From contig NZ_KQ948768.1 in NCBI RefSeq assembly GCF_001514205.1, positions 331,903 to 395,902 on the forward strand: 64,000 nucleotides of DNA, given 5' to 3'. Below are positions 8,630-17,206 of this stretch, one piece after another. The stretch comes from Streptomyces griseoruber (GTDB taxonomy: Bacteria > Actinomycetota > Actinomycetes > Streptomycetales > Streptomycetaceae). The first letter of the stretch is position 1; each line of letters starts with the position of its first letter. The notes under the pieces are model-generated. The model did not search any database. It had not been told where the DNA came from and worked only from the letters and a program-made list of their open reading frames with translations. The position numbers and the translations under genes are program-made.

Positions 8630-9875
8630 GTGAGCCCCAGGGGCGCGGTGCGTCGAGCGGCCAACAGCATGCTGCCGAAGGTCGACTTCCCCGAGTTGCT
8701 CCTGGAGGTCGCCGAGCCGACCGACATGACAACCGCGTTCACCCATATCTCCGGTGCCGACCCGCACATGGACGACTTCGAGGTCAGCGTCTGCGCGCTG
8801 CTGCTCGCGGAGGCCTGCAACGTCGGCCTGACCCCGGTCGCCAAGCCGAACGTGCCGGCACTCACCCGCGCCGCCCGGTCCAGGTCGACCAGGGACACCT
8901 GCGGGCCGAAACCATCGGCGCCGCCAACGGGATGCTCATCGGCGCCCAGGCCAAGGTCGACATCGTCCGGGCCTGGGGCGGCGGCCTGGTCGCCTCCGCG
9001 GACGGGGTGCGGTTCCGTTCCGGTCCAGACGATCCACGCAGGTTACAGCCCCCGGTACTTCGGGCTACGCAAGAACGGCGCCACCTGGCTGAACGTGGTC
9101 AACGACCAGGTCATGGGCCTGGGCGGAGTGGTGGTACCCGGCACGCTGGGCGACTCTCTGTTCATCCTGGACGCGCTGCTGGGCCGCGACGGCGGACCGA
9201 AGCCGGAGACCGTGGTCACCGACACCGCGAGCTACAGCGACATCGTGTTCGGGCTGTTCGCGATCTGCGGCTACCAGTTCTCCCCGCGGATCGCGGACAT
9301 CTCCGACGCCCGACTGTGGCGCACCCACGCCAGCGCGGACTACGGGCCGCTGCAGGAGGTCTCCCGGCACACGGTGCCCTTGGGACCGCATCCGGGCGCA
9401 CTGGGGCGACACGCTGCGGGTGGCCGGCTCCCTGACCCTTGGTGAGGTCCGCGGCCACGACCTGATCCGCATGCTGTCCCGGGACGGTCGCCCGACCGGC
9501 CTGGGCGACGCCTTCGCCCACTACGGCCGGATCTTCAAGACCCTGCACCTGCTGCAGTTCATCTCCGACGACGGCTACCGCCGCATGATCGGCAAGCAGC
9601 TGAACATCACCGAGGCTCGCCACCGCCTGGCGCGGCGGATCCTCTTCGGCCGGCGCGGCGAGCTGCGGCAGAAACACAGCCTCTACCTGGACCGGGCGGC
9701 CAAGTATCTGGCCGCCGACGGCTTCCCCGTCACCGACGACCTCCTCGCCCGCCTCTCACCACTGCAGTTCGACCGCATCAACTTCCTCGGCCGGTACGCG
9801 TTCTTCCGCCCGGCCGAGGCCGGGCTCCGGCCGCTGCGCGAACCATCGGTCGGTGACGATGAGAGCGGGCTATAG
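8630..9875 (+). pseudogene. Tn3-family transposase (TnpA), truncated and frameshifted
   Basis: Three frames must be joined (changes near 8880, 9020 and 9390) to read the C-terminal half of a Tn3 DDE transposase: MLPKVDFPELLLEV, TAFTHISG, CALLLAEACNVGLTP, IHAGYSPRYFGLRK, TWLNVVNDQVMGLGGVVVPG, KPETVVTDTASYSDIVFGLF (the catalytic Asp region), YQFSPRIAD, LRVAGSLTLGEVRGHDLIRM, and a last LSPLQFDRINFLGRYAF segment. Intact TnpA is about 1000 aa; the N-terminal DNA-binding half is missing here, and a stretch after GRRGELRQKH is also deleted. The element cannot mobilise itself. Confidence 0.85.
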
Positions 9876-9973
9876 GTTCTGCGCAGATGGCCGTACGGGG
9901 TGGGGTCCGAAAACCATTCGCGATGGCAGGGGCTTCGAGCCGAGACTGGTAGGTCGATCACATTCAACAGGAA

Positions 9974-10747
9974 GTGTGGCCAGCCCTGACGTACAACCGT
10001 GACACCCTGCTCTTCCCCGACAACCGCGTGCCTCACGTCACCTACGAGGACATTCGGAACTGGGACGAACTCGACCCGGCTCGTCACCCGTTCGCCTGGG
10101 ATGAGACCGAAGACGCTCGTCTCCGCTCGCTGGTCCGCGCGTGGGTGCCGCCCGTGCTCTCCGGCATGGCCGGCTGGTGGCAGGGCGAACGTTGGTGTGA
10201 GAGCCAGGTAGACGCGGTCCTTCGGGAGCGATACGGCACCTGGGCCTGGGGATGGAGCTGGTCCTATCGCGACGGCGGGCCCATCGGCAACTGGGTCAGC
10301 GGGCCGAGCTCGGTGACGACCCCCGACGAGACCGCAGCACGCGTCGTAGCCGCGCTGCGGGAGTGGCGGGAGTGGCTGGAGCGGACGGCCCAGCGCTTCG
10401 CCGAGCTGGCGCCGCCGCCGGACGCCTCACCCGAGGATCGCAGCTGGCACCTGGAACGGGCCTGCGTCCGGCTCGTGACCCACGCGCTGGACTCGGGCGC
10501 GGACAACGCCTGGCGCGGCCAGACCTCGATCGTCCTGAGCTGGTTCCTCACCAGCACTGGCATGGACCGGGCCGAAGCCGCGCAAGCAGTGGAGAACGCG
10601 ATCGGTGGCCGGTTCAAAAGCTGGGTCCCGGAGCGGACACTGATCGAATCCGTCGGCGATGACCTCGCCGTCGGCCTCACCGGCCACGCCCCGTACCAGG
10701 ACCATCGTGAGAGGGCGGCGCTGGAGGAACTCCATGACCGCTACTGA
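9974..10747 (+). CDS. Unrecognised 257-aa protein paired with a Fic protein
   Basis: I do not recognise this family. The protein is acidic and tryptophan-rich (for example GTWAWGWSWSYRDGG and SGMAGWWQGERWCESQ), with an alpha-helical middle (REWREWLERTAQRFAEL) and no signal peptide or membrane segment. The GTG at 9974 has only a poor ribosome binding site (AGGAA overlapping it) and an in-frame stop lies 24 bases upstream, so the N-terminus may have been shortened when the neighbouring transposase decayed. Its last 14 bases overlap the start of the Fic gene, and a GGAGGA site for that gene is inside this one, so the two are co-translated. The arrangement would suit an antitoxin, immunity or target-recognition partner, but the inhibitory motif (S/T)xxxE(G/N) of known Fic antitoxins was not found in it. 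Confidence 0.55.
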   Translation: MWPALTYNRDTLLFPDNRVPHVTYEDIRNWDELDPARHPFAWDETEDARLRSLVRAWVPPVLSGMAGWWQGERWCESQVDAVLRERYGTWAWGWSWSYRDGGPIGNWVSGPSSVTTPDETAARVVAALREWREWLERTAQRFAELAPPPDASPEDRSWHLERACVRLVTHALDSGADNAWRGQTSIVLSWFLTSTGMDRAEAAQAVENAIGGRFKSWVPERTLIESVGDDLAVGLTGHAPYQDHRERAALEELHDRY

Positions 10748-11342
10748 CAGCCTTTCAGTCTGGCTGCGCGTGCGCCGCGAGGTCGACTGGCAATGTGCAC
10801 CGGCCCTACAGCGGGTCCCGCCCGACCGTGATGGGTTCCGGTCCTGGTGCGAGGGGCCGGTGCGTCGGCGCGACCCGGTTCGCGCCGAGCGTCTGCTCGC
10901 CGCATACGCCTTGGCCCGAGAAGATGCCGCACGCCGCGCCCCGCTGGACTTCGCCCTGCTGGCCGGTTGGCAGCGCGAAGTCCTTGCTGCAACAGGGGCA
11001 CCGTTCCGCGTGAGCGACGCCTATGCGAAGGCTGGCCGCGAGCGCTACGGCCTGAGCCCGCGCACCCCAGCCGAGTTCGATTCCTGCCTGCGCGAGACGA
11101 ACGACCCGGACATCCCGCTGGCGGCCCGCGCGGCCCGCGCCTACCTCGATGTGGCGTTCTTCCACCCCTTCACTGATGGCAATGCCCGCGCCGCGCTGTT
11201 GACCTTGGTCCATGTTCTGACCCGGGAGGACATCGTCCTTCCTGAGGTCGGTCCCCTCCAGACCACCCGCTACGCGGATGACCCGGCTGGCGCCGGCGAC
11301 CTTGCCGCGCTCATCGGAGTGCTCAACCGCCGCCGACGATGA
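10734..11342 (+). CDS. Fic-fold protein with atypical active-site motif
   Basis: A 202-aa protein whose C-terminal half carries the Fic loop AFFHPFTDGNARAALLTL (about residue 140). Canonical AMP-transferring Fic enzymes have HPFx(D/E)GN(G/K)RxxR; here the catalytic His and the metal-binding Asp are kept, but GNGR is GNAR and the second Arg is absent. Fic proteins transfer AMP or other phosphate groups to hydroxyl side chains of target proteins. The altered anion-binding loop leaves activity uncertain: a different nucleotide, a Doc-like kinase reaction, or loss of activity. ATG at 10734 has GGAGGA 5 bases before it and overlaps the preceding gene; the recombinase gene follows after 95 bases. 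A bacterial toxin-like or regulatory role within the transposon cargo is inferred. Confidence 0.75.
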   Translation: MTATDSLSVWLRVRREVDWQCAPALQRVPPDRDGFRSWCEGPVRRRDPVRAERLLAAYALAREDAARRAPLDFALLAGWQREVLAATGAPFRVSDAYAKAGRERYGLSPRTPAEFDSCLRETNDPDIPLAARAARAYLDVAFFHPFTDGNARAALLTLVHVLTREDIVLPEVGPLQTTRYADDPAGAGDLAALIGVLNRRRR

Positions 11343-11437
11343 AGCGTTCGGGCGGGCGTACTGACAACTTCACCAGGCTTCAACAAACCATGGCGAGCTC
11401 AAGCGGTCAGCGCATCACCGCTGTTCAGGAGGTCAGC

Positions 11438-12121
11438 GTGGACCTCTGCCGGGGTGTGAGCACCCCCTTCGAGTCCGATGTGTTCGACCTCCTGGTCGCC
11501 GAACCCGCCCACCGGACCGAGATCCTCATCGGCTACGCCCGCCTCTCCACCGGCGGGCAGAAGCTCGACCGACGGATCGACGCCCTCACCGCGGCCGGAT
11601 GCCGACGGATCTTCGCCGACAGGAAGTCCGGCAAGGATGACCTGCGCCCCGAGCTCAAGGCCTGCCACTCCTTCCTCGCCGCCGGCGACACCCTGGTGGT
11701 CCCCGCGCTGGACCGGTACGGCCGATCCCTCAAGGACCTGGTGAACATGGTCGGCGAACTCCGGCGCCGCGAGATCGGCTTCTGCTCGCTGCACGAGCGC
11801 CTGGACACCACCACCCCCGGCGGCCGGCTCGTCTTCCCCGTCTTCGCCGCCCTCGCCGAGTTCATCCGCGAGCTGATCGTCTCCGGCACCCGCGAGGGCC
11901 TGGACGCCGCACGCGCCCGCGGCCGCGTCGGCGGCCGACCCACCGTCGCCACTCCCGAAATCATCCGTGCCGCCCGCGACATGCTCCCCAACCCCGAGAA
12001 CTCGATCACCTCGATCGCCAAGATCCTCGGCGTCAGCCCCGGCGCCCTCTACAACCACATCCCCGACCTACGGGAACTCCGCGCCTCCGGCCGCATCCCG
12101 GGGCAACTCACCACCGGCTGA
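11438..12121 (+). CDS. Serine recombinase (Tn3-type resolvase)
   Basis: A 227-aa site-specific serine recombinase that would resolve transposon cointegrates. The catalytic domain has the nucleophilic Ser in ILIGYARLSTGGQKL (about residue 40), RIFADRKSGKDDLRPEL, LVVPALDRYGRSLKDLVN with the active-site Arg, and FCSLHERLDTTTPGGRLVF; the long E-helix follows (ALAEFIRELIVSGTREGL). The C-terminal HTH (NSITSIAKILGVSPGALYNH) binds the res site. GTG at 11438 is preferred because AGGAGG sits 5 bases upstream, although the frame is open from 11339. It is the only fully intact recombination gene of the decayed element and could still act on a res site if one survives nearby, but none was identified. Confidence 0.85.
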   Translation: MDLCRGVSTPFESDVFDLLVAEPAHRTEILIGYARLSTGGQKLDRRIDALTAAGCRRIFADRKSGKDDLRPELKACHSFLAAGDTLVVPALDRYGRSLKDLVNMVGELRRREIGFCSLHERLDTTTPGGRLVFPVFAALAEFIRELIVSGTREGLDAARARGRVGGRPTVATPEIIRAARDMLPNPENSITSIAKILGVSPGALYNHIPDLRELRASGRIPGQLTTG

Positions 12122-12185
12122 CCGCTCCCGCTACTGGCCGTTCCGATCCTCCCCGGAGGCCGTACGGCACGAGAGGAACGGCTCC

Positions 12186-12644
12186 ATGCCCCCGACGACC
12201 ACCACCACCGCCCCCGTCCCGCACGAGTCGGTCGGCCCCCTGCCCGAAGGCGTCACACTGCCGGTACCGCCGCAGAACCCGACGGTCGAGGAGGAGCGAC
12301 TGATCCGCAAGCAGGAACTCGCCGCCGCCTTCCGGCTGTTCGCCCGCTTCGGCTTCTCGGAGGGAGTCGCGGGACACATCACCGGGCGCGACCCCGAACG
12401 CCCCGAGGCCTTCTGGGTCAACCCCTTCGGAATGTCCTTCGGGCAGATCCGCGTCCGCGACCTCGTCCTCGTCGACCACGACGGGACCCTGCTGGAGCGG
12501 AAGCGGCCGGTGAACAAGGCCGCGTTCTGCATCCCTTCGAGGTCCACCGGGCCCGCCCCGACCTCCGGTCCGCTGCCGGGCCGGTTCCGGTTCCGCCCGA
12601 TGTGGGACCAGATCACACAGCAGGAACCGGATCTGCTCGACTGA
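12186..12644 (+). pseudogene. Class II aldolase/adducin protein with internal deletion
   Basis: The first 110 codons match a class II aldolase-like protein (RKQELAAAFRLFARFGFSEG, VAGHITGRDPERPEAFWVNP, FGMSFGQIRVRDLVLVDHDG, RPVNKAAF). The frame is then lost around 12530 (the next words FEVHRARPDL are readable one base away), and the part with the zinc-binding His-x-His region and most of the rest is missing. The reading ends with FRPMWDQITQQEPDLLD, which resembles the true C-terminus of such proteins. So about 100 or more residues are deleted between the two ends. The start ATG has GAGAGGA upstream; translation would give a non-functional 152-aa product. Confidence 0.75.
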
Positions 12645-12803
12645 CGGACGGACCGGGAACGCCGGTCGGGCGGGCAGCGCGTCCGCACTCCTCACCGCGA
12701 GAGTCTCGAGGCGTACGTACTACCGTTCTGACCGGCACTTCCCCACCGGCCCCCTGCACCCTCCGTCCCGGACAGTGGCCGCACCTTCGAGAAACGGATC
12801 ACC

Positions 12804-13574
12804 ATGGCAAGGATCACCGACCGCACGATCCTCATCGTCGGCGCGTCCTCGGGCATCGGTGCGGAAGTGGCGCGCCAACTCGCCCCCGGCAAGAACCGGT
12901 TGGTCATCACGGCCCGGCGCGCCCCCGAACTGGCCCGGGTCGCGGAGCAGGTCCGGGCCGCAGGCAGCCACTGCCTGCCCCTCACCGCCGACGCCCTCGA
13001 CCCGCGGGCGGCGGCCGACGTGGTGGCGGCCGCCGCGAGTGAGTTCGGGGCCGTCGACATCGCGCTGCTCAACGCCGGCGACGGACCGGACATGGCCATG
13101 GACGAGGTCTCCGTCGCCGATGTCTCACACATCATGGCGCTGAACTACGGGGTCGTCGTCAACCACCTCGTCCCGCTGACCGAGCAGATGCTCCGGCAGC
13201 AGAACGGCGGCCTGATCGCCCACACCAACTCCCTCGCGGGGCTCATGGGCCTCCCCCGCCAGGGCCCGTACTCGGCGGCGAAGGCCGCCGCCCGCACGCT
13301 GCTGGACGCCGCCCGCGTCGAACTGGAGCCCAGGGGAATCCGGTTCACCACCATCCATCCGGGCTTCGTGGCCACGGAACGCATCAGCGAGGACGGCCTG
13401 CCCAAGCCGTTCGAGATCAGCGAGGAGCGCGCCGCACGCCACGTCACACGCGCCCTGGAGAGGGAACCGGCTCACGCGTACTTCCCCTGGCCCACGGCGG
13501 CCCTGGTCCGCACCCTGCGCACGCTGCCGACGCCGCTCTCCTCCCTGATACTCCGGAAACTGGCCTATCGATAG
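12804..13574 (+). CDS. Short-chain dehydrogenase/reductase
   Basis: A 256-aa classical SDR with cofactor motif VGASSGIG (about residue 12), LLNAG in the NNAG position (IALLNAGDGP), catalytic Ser in TNSLAG and YSAAK for Tyr/Lys, and the helix-breaking IHPGFVATERI after strand 6. Arg after strand 2 (VITARRAPEL) suggests NADPH use. The C-terminal extension with hydrophobic and basic residues (TPLSSLILRKLAYR) resembles SDRs of the DltE/YqjQ-like type acting on lipophilic compounds. The ribosome binding site before ATG 12804 is weak (ACGGA). It is a lone gene next to relics; substrate unknown. Confidence 0.8.
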   Translation: MARITDRTILIVGASSGIGAEVARQLAPGKNRLVITARRAPELARVAEQVRAAGSHCLPLTADALDPRAAADVVAAAASEFGAVDIALLNAGDGPDMAMDEVSVADVSHIMALNYGVVVNHLVPLTEQMLRQQNGGLIAHTNSLAGLMGLPRQGPYSAAKAAARTLLDAARVELEPRGIRFTTIHPGFVATERISEDGLPKPFEISEERAARHVTRALEREPAHAYFPWPTAALVRTLRTLPTPLSSLILRKLAYR

Positions 13575-13702
13575 AGGGAGTCCCCGGGTCGAGCAGCGGA
13601 CCGACGCACTCGCCTCCTCCGGCATGGCCGCCGCCGGCCATGCCGCACTCTGGCCGGACGGGATGGCGGCGGTCGCCGACGGGCCAGACCCCGACCACGG
13701 CC

Positions 13703-13921
13703 ATGACGCTCACCGACTCCGACCGCGGCCTGCCCATGGGCCGGGCGGGCTCCGACGCCGGGTCCTTCACCGCCGGTTGCACCACCACGGTCCCCGCGCG
13801 CGACGCCGTCCTGCTCACCGTCTCCGGCAGCGCGGCGTCGGGCTCCACGTACGAGGACACGAGCACCGCCACCACGCCCGCCTTTTCCGGCTCACCGCGA
13901 CCGTCCAGGTGGGCCGTGTAG
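13703..13921 (+). pseudogene. Possible tail of a secreted glycosidase (relic)
   Basis: The reading MTLTDSDRG...SFTAGCTTTVPARDAVLLTV followed by SGSAASGSTYED resembles the C-terminal beta-sandwich of GH27-type alpha-galactosidases (SFT-x-x-VPAHG-x-x-LLRV) leading into a carbohydrate-binding domain start (STYEAE). Only about 60 residues are recognisable, with no catalytic domain, and the rest of the gap between 13575 and 14037 shows no gene. Taken as a weakly supported relic. Confidence 0.3.
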
Positions 13922-14037
13922 GTCCGGCTCCGACGACCAGCGCCCTTGCCGCGCAGCTCCTCCGGGCACGGGTAAGTGCTCGCGTGTGCCGCATCCCGCG
14001 GCTGAGGTCCCCTGGTCACGCACCGGCACACCGCCGC

Positions 14038-15195
14038 CTACAGGGCCTGAAGCGCCTCGGGAACCAGGTCGTCCACGCGTGGGTATCCGTCGACGGCCAT
14101 GATCAGATCGGCCTCGGCGAGCAGGGCGCGCAGGACGTGGACGATGCCGTCCGTGCCGCCCAGCGCGCAGCCGTAGGCGTAGGGGCGGCCGATGCCGACC
14201 GCCGTCGCGCCCAGGGCGAGGGCCTTGACGATGTCCGCGCCGCTACGGACGCCGGAGTCGAAGAGGACCGGCAGCCCGTCGGCGGCCTCGACGACGGCGG
14301 GCAGGGCGTTCAGCGCGGGGAGGCCGCCATTGGCCTGCCGGCCGCCGTGGTTGGAGCAGTAGATCGCGTCCACTCCCCCGTCCCGGGCGCGGCGGGCGTC
14401 CTCGGGATGGCAGATGCCCTTCACGATCAGCGGCAGGTCGGTCAGTGAGCGCAGCCAGTCCAGGTCCTGCCAGGTGAGCGGGTTGCCGAAGACCTGGGTC
14501 CAGCGCAGGACCGCGGACGGGGGGTCCTCCTCGGGCGGGCGGGGCAGCGCGGCCCGGAAGACGGGGTCGGTGAAGTAGTTGGCGAGGCAGTGGCCGCGCA
14601 GCTGCGGGAAGTTGGCTGCCGAGAGGTCGCGCGGGCGCCAGCCGGTGATCCAGGTGTCGAGGGTGACGACGATGCCCCGGTAACCGGCGCTTTCGGCGCG
14701 GTGCACGAGGCTCTCGGCGAGTGCCCGGTCGGTGGGTGTGTAGAGCTGGAAGAAGCCGGGGACGTCCCCGAGTTCGTCCGCGACGGTTTCCAGCGGGTCG
14801 ACGGACAGGGTCGAGGCGACCATCGGCACCCCGGTGCGCGCGGCTGCCCTGGCCGTGGCCAGGTCGCCGTGCCCGTCCTGGGCACACAGCCCGATCACGC
14901 CGACCGGGGCGAGGAACACCGGGGACGGCAGGGTCATGCCGAACAGCTCCACGGTCAGATCGCGCTGCGCGGCCCCGACGAACATGCGGGGGATCAGCCC
15001 CCAGCGGGCGAAGGCGGCCACGTTGGCTCGCTGGGTGTGCTCGTCCCCCGCGCCACCGGCGACGTAGGACCACACCGACGGCGGCAGCGCTGCGCGTGCC
15101 TTCGCCTCCAGTCCGGCGAAGTCCATGGGGAACGAGGGCAGCACACCTCCCAGCCCGTTCAGGTAGATCTCGTTCTGGTAGTCGGCGAACGCCAT
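14038..15195 (-). CDS. FMN-dependent alpha-hydroxy-acid oxidase (lactate 2-monooxygenase type)
   Basis: A 385-aa flavoenzyme oxidising an L-2-hydroxy acid to the 2-oxo acid (oxidase) or to the decarboxylated acid (monooxygenase). TIM-barrel marks: PSVWSYVAGGAGDEHTQRAN near residue 40, FLAPVG (about 95), FQLYTPTD, VVTLDTWITGWRPRDL, the catalytic strand LIVKGICHPEDA with its Lys, SNHGGRQANG with the active-site His/Arg, and DSGVRSGADIVKALALGA for FMN phosphate. The WITGWRPRD insert is the type found in lactate 2-monooxygenase-like proteins. ATG 15195 is preceded by GAGGTG. It is divergent (141 bp) from a double AsnC/Lrp regulator, the likely controller in response to an amino-acid-derived or hydroxy-acid effector. 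Confidence 0.88.
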   Translation of the reverse strand: MAFADYQNEIYLNGLGGVLPSFPMDFAGLEAKARAALPPSVWSYVAGGAGDEHTQRANVAAFARWGLIPRMFVGAAQRDLTVELFGMTLPSPVFLAPVGVIGLCAQDGHGDLATARAAARTGVPMVASTLSVDPLETVADELGDVPGFFQLYTPTDRALAESLVHRAESAGYRGIVVTLDTWITGWRPRDLSAANFPQLRGHCLANYFTDPVFRAALPRPPEEDPPSAVLRWTQVFGNPLTWQDLDWLRSLTDLPLIVKGICHPEDARRARDGGVDAIYCSNHGGRQANGGLPALNALPAVVEAADGLPVLFDSGVRSGADIVKALALGATAVGIGRPYAYGCALGGTDGIVHVLRALLAEADLIMAVDGYPRVDDLVPEALQAL

Positions 15196-15336
15196 GACTG
15201 ACACCTCATCGCTCAGCTGCGACACGCACAGGGTCTCGTGGACGTCCAGAGTGCGACACTGCGCCGTACGGGTCGGCGAAACGCAGGATTCACCCTCGCC
15301 GGCCGCCGTGAACGCAGGATCCGGAGACAGGTGCCC

Positions 15337-16374
15337 GTGCTGAGTGAAGGCGATCTCGCGCTCATCCACGCCCTGCAACTGCGCCCCCGCGCCTCCTGGA
15401 CCGAGCTGGGCCGCACCCTCGGCGTGGACGCCGTCACGGCGGCGCGCCGCTTCAGGCAACTCACCGAGCGCGGTGAGGCGTGGGTCGGGGTCTCCCCCGG
15501 ACCCACACTGCTGCACCGCCTCTGTGTCGCGTTCGCCGAGATCGACTGCGCGGCCGGGGCGGCCGACGCCGTGGCCGGCGCGCTGCGGGGCCACCCGCAC
15601 GCGGTCACCATCGAGCGGACCGCGGACACCCACCGGCTCCTCGCGACCGTGGTCACCGCCGACATCGCGGCCATGGCGCGCTACACCCTGGACGTCCTCT
15701 CGGCCGTGCCGGGCATCGCCGCCGTGCGCACGCGGATCGTCACGCACATGTTCGCCGAGGGCGGGCAATGGCAGATCGACGCGTTGGACCGCGAACAGCG
15801 CTCACTGCTGCGCACACCGCCCGGTGGCGGGGAGACCGGGCGGGGCACCGGCAGCGAGGAGATCACCTCGCGGGACCGCACCCTGCTGAGCCTCCTCCAC
15901 TACGACGGCCGCGCCTCCTTCCAGACCCTGGCGGAGGCGCTCGGCACCACCGCCTTCACGGTCAGGCGGCGCCTCGACCGGCTGACCAGGCTCGGCCTGG
16001 TCCGCTTCCGCTGCGACTTCGCCCGCCCACTGGGCGGGTGGCCGGTCGCGGTCACGTTCTGGGCCACGGCCCCCGTCAGGGAACTGCCCGCCGTCGGGCA
16101 CGCCCTCGTCCGTCTGCCCGAAGTCCGCAACTGCGCCGCCGTCACGGGCGAACACAATCTCGTCGTCCAGGCCACTCTGCACTCCGTGAGCGACGTGCCG
16201 CGTCTGGAGATCCGCCTCTGTGACGTCCATCCCGGCCTCGTCGTCACCGACCGGACGATGACCCTGCGCCACGACAAGCTCCTCGGCCGGGTCCTCGACC
16301 CGCGGGGCCGCTCGCTCGGCGTCGTCCCGCCCGACGTGTGGTGCGAGCCGGGCACGTCCGCCCCGGCTCCATGA
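15337..16374 (+). CDS. AsnC/Lrp-type transcription regulator with two HTH-RAM units
   Basis: A 345-aa tandem Lrp protein. Each half begins with an AsnC winged helix (LSEGDLALIHALQLRPRASW... with ARRFRQLTERGEAWVGV; then TSRDRTLLSLLHYDGRASFQ... with TVRRRLDRLTRLGLVRFRCD) followed by a RAM-like effector segment. Such double-length proteins are common in Streptomyces and often regulate the gene they diverge from, here the hydroxy-acid oxidase. GTG 15337 is chosen because GGAGA lies 9 bases upstream and the residues before it are not family-like. Stops 20 bases before the convergent TetR gene. Confidence 0.85.
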   Translation: MLSEGDLALIHALQLRPRASWTELGRTLGVDAVTAARRFRQLTERGEAWVGVSPGPTLLHRLCVAFAEIDCAAGAADAVAGALRGHPHAVTIERTADTHRLLATVVTADIAAMARYTLDVLSAVPGIAAVRTRIVTHMFAEGGQWQIDALDREQRSLLRTPPGGGETGRGTGSEEITSRDRTLLSLLHYDGRASFQTLAEALGTTAFTVRRRLDRLTRLGLVRFRCDFARPLGGWPVAVTFWATAPVRELPAVGHALVRLPEVRNCAAVTGEHNLVVQATLHSVSDVPRLEIRLCDVHPGLVVTDRTMTLRHDKLLGRVLDPRGRSLGVVPPDVWCEPGTSAPAP

Positions 16375-16394
16375 GGTGGGGCGCCCCGGCCGGC

Positions 16395-16997
16395 TCAGGT
16401 CTCCCTGGGCGTGGTGTGCCGGAGGAGGTGGTCGGCCAGCAGTTCGAGGGCCGCCCGGCTGTCGTCGCTGTTGCGGTCCACCAGCCAGGTGATGTTGAGG
16501 CCGTCGAGCGTCGACTGCACGTACCGCGCGAGGACCGGTACGGGCACCGTCCACTCGATCCCCGCATGGTCGGCGGCGAGTTCGAGCAGGGCGGCGTGGG
16601 CGCCGAGGAAGATCTCGTACTGCCGTCTCGCCACGTTCTCGAAGCCCGGATTGCGCAGCGCGTACTGTGTGAGCTCATAGTTGATCTGGTGCTCACGAGG
16701 GTTGGCCTCGAAGCCCTTCCAGAACGTGTACAGGCTGTCGAGGACGCTGTCGCGGATCTCCTTGTGCGGTGCGAAGAGTCCCCGGACCTCCGCCACGTAC
16801 CGCTCGGTCAGAGTCTCCGTGACGAGTTCGAGCAGCTGCTCCCTGGAGTCGAAGCAGTAGTGGAACACCCCGAGGGGCATGCCGGCCTCGTTCACGATGG
16901 CGCGGGTGGTGGCCTTGGCCACGCCGTCCCGCGTCATGACCCGGATCGCCGCTTCGAGCAGTTCGGCCCTCCGGTCGGTCGCCGCCATGCGGGGCAC
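16395..16997 (-). CDS. TetR-family regulator
   Basis: A 200-aa TetR/AcrR repressor. The N-terminal HTH is DRRAELLEAAIRVMTRDGVA...TTRAIVNEAGMPLGVFHYCF, the usual helix 2-3 pattern; the C-terminal helical ligand domain carries QINYELTQYALRNPGFENVA, typical of the BetI-like/PF13977-type C domain. GTG 16997 is chosen because AGGAG stands 6 bases upstream (ATG 16988 is a possible alternative). No divergent partner exists: the gene upstream across about 200 bases is the sortase substrate, in the same orientation. Target unknown. Confidence 0.82.
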   Translation of the reverse strand: MPRMAATDRRAELLEAAIRVMTRDGVAKATTRAIVNEAGMPLGVFHYCFDSREQLLELVTETLTERYVAEVRGLFAPHKEIRDSVLDSLYTFWKGFEANPREHQINYELTQYALRNPGFENVARRQYEIFLGAHAALLELAADHAGIEWTVPVPVLARYVQSTLDGLNITWLVDRNSDDSRAALELLADHLLRHTTPRET

Positions 16998-17206
16998 GCG
17001 CACTCCTCTCTCCACCGGCAGCTTCGCCCGTCAGGATAACGGCGGTCGGATACTCACCCCAAGAGATCTCAGTCATCCGTCCAAGACGCCTGACTCGGCG
17101 CGGTGCGCCCGGGAACGCACGCCGCGGCGAGGACCGACGACGGCTCCGCCCGGGAGCGGAGCCGTCCGGCCTTGCTACGGCGTGACAGCGACGCCCGGTC
17201 GCCCCG

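Larger units (their letters stand above)
8600..12121 (+). mobile_element. Decayed Tn3-family transposon with Fic-type cargo (inferred extent)
   Basis: All genes from 8.6 to 12.1 kb point the same way: a broken Tn3-type transposase, an unrecognised 257-aa protein, a Fic-fold protein and a serine recombinase of the resolvase type. Transposase plus resolvase is the standard Tn3-family toolkit, and the two genes between them would be passenger genes. Both flanks are truncated genes (SMP-30 to the left, class II aldolase to the right). Terminal 38-bp inverted repeats were not recognised, so the borders are estimates. Confidence 0.5.

Noticed and set aside
9902..9926. GGGGTCCGAAAACC sequence after the transposase relic as a Tn3 terminal inverted repeat
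   Set aside because: It begins with GGGG like Tn3-family ends, but points away from the transposase rather than closing it, and no inverted partner was found near 8.6 kb or 12.1 kb.
13575..14037. A complete gene between the SDR and the hydroxy-acid oxidase
   Set aside because: Only the short glycosidase-like stretch is readable; no open frame with ribosome binding site and family support covers the gap.
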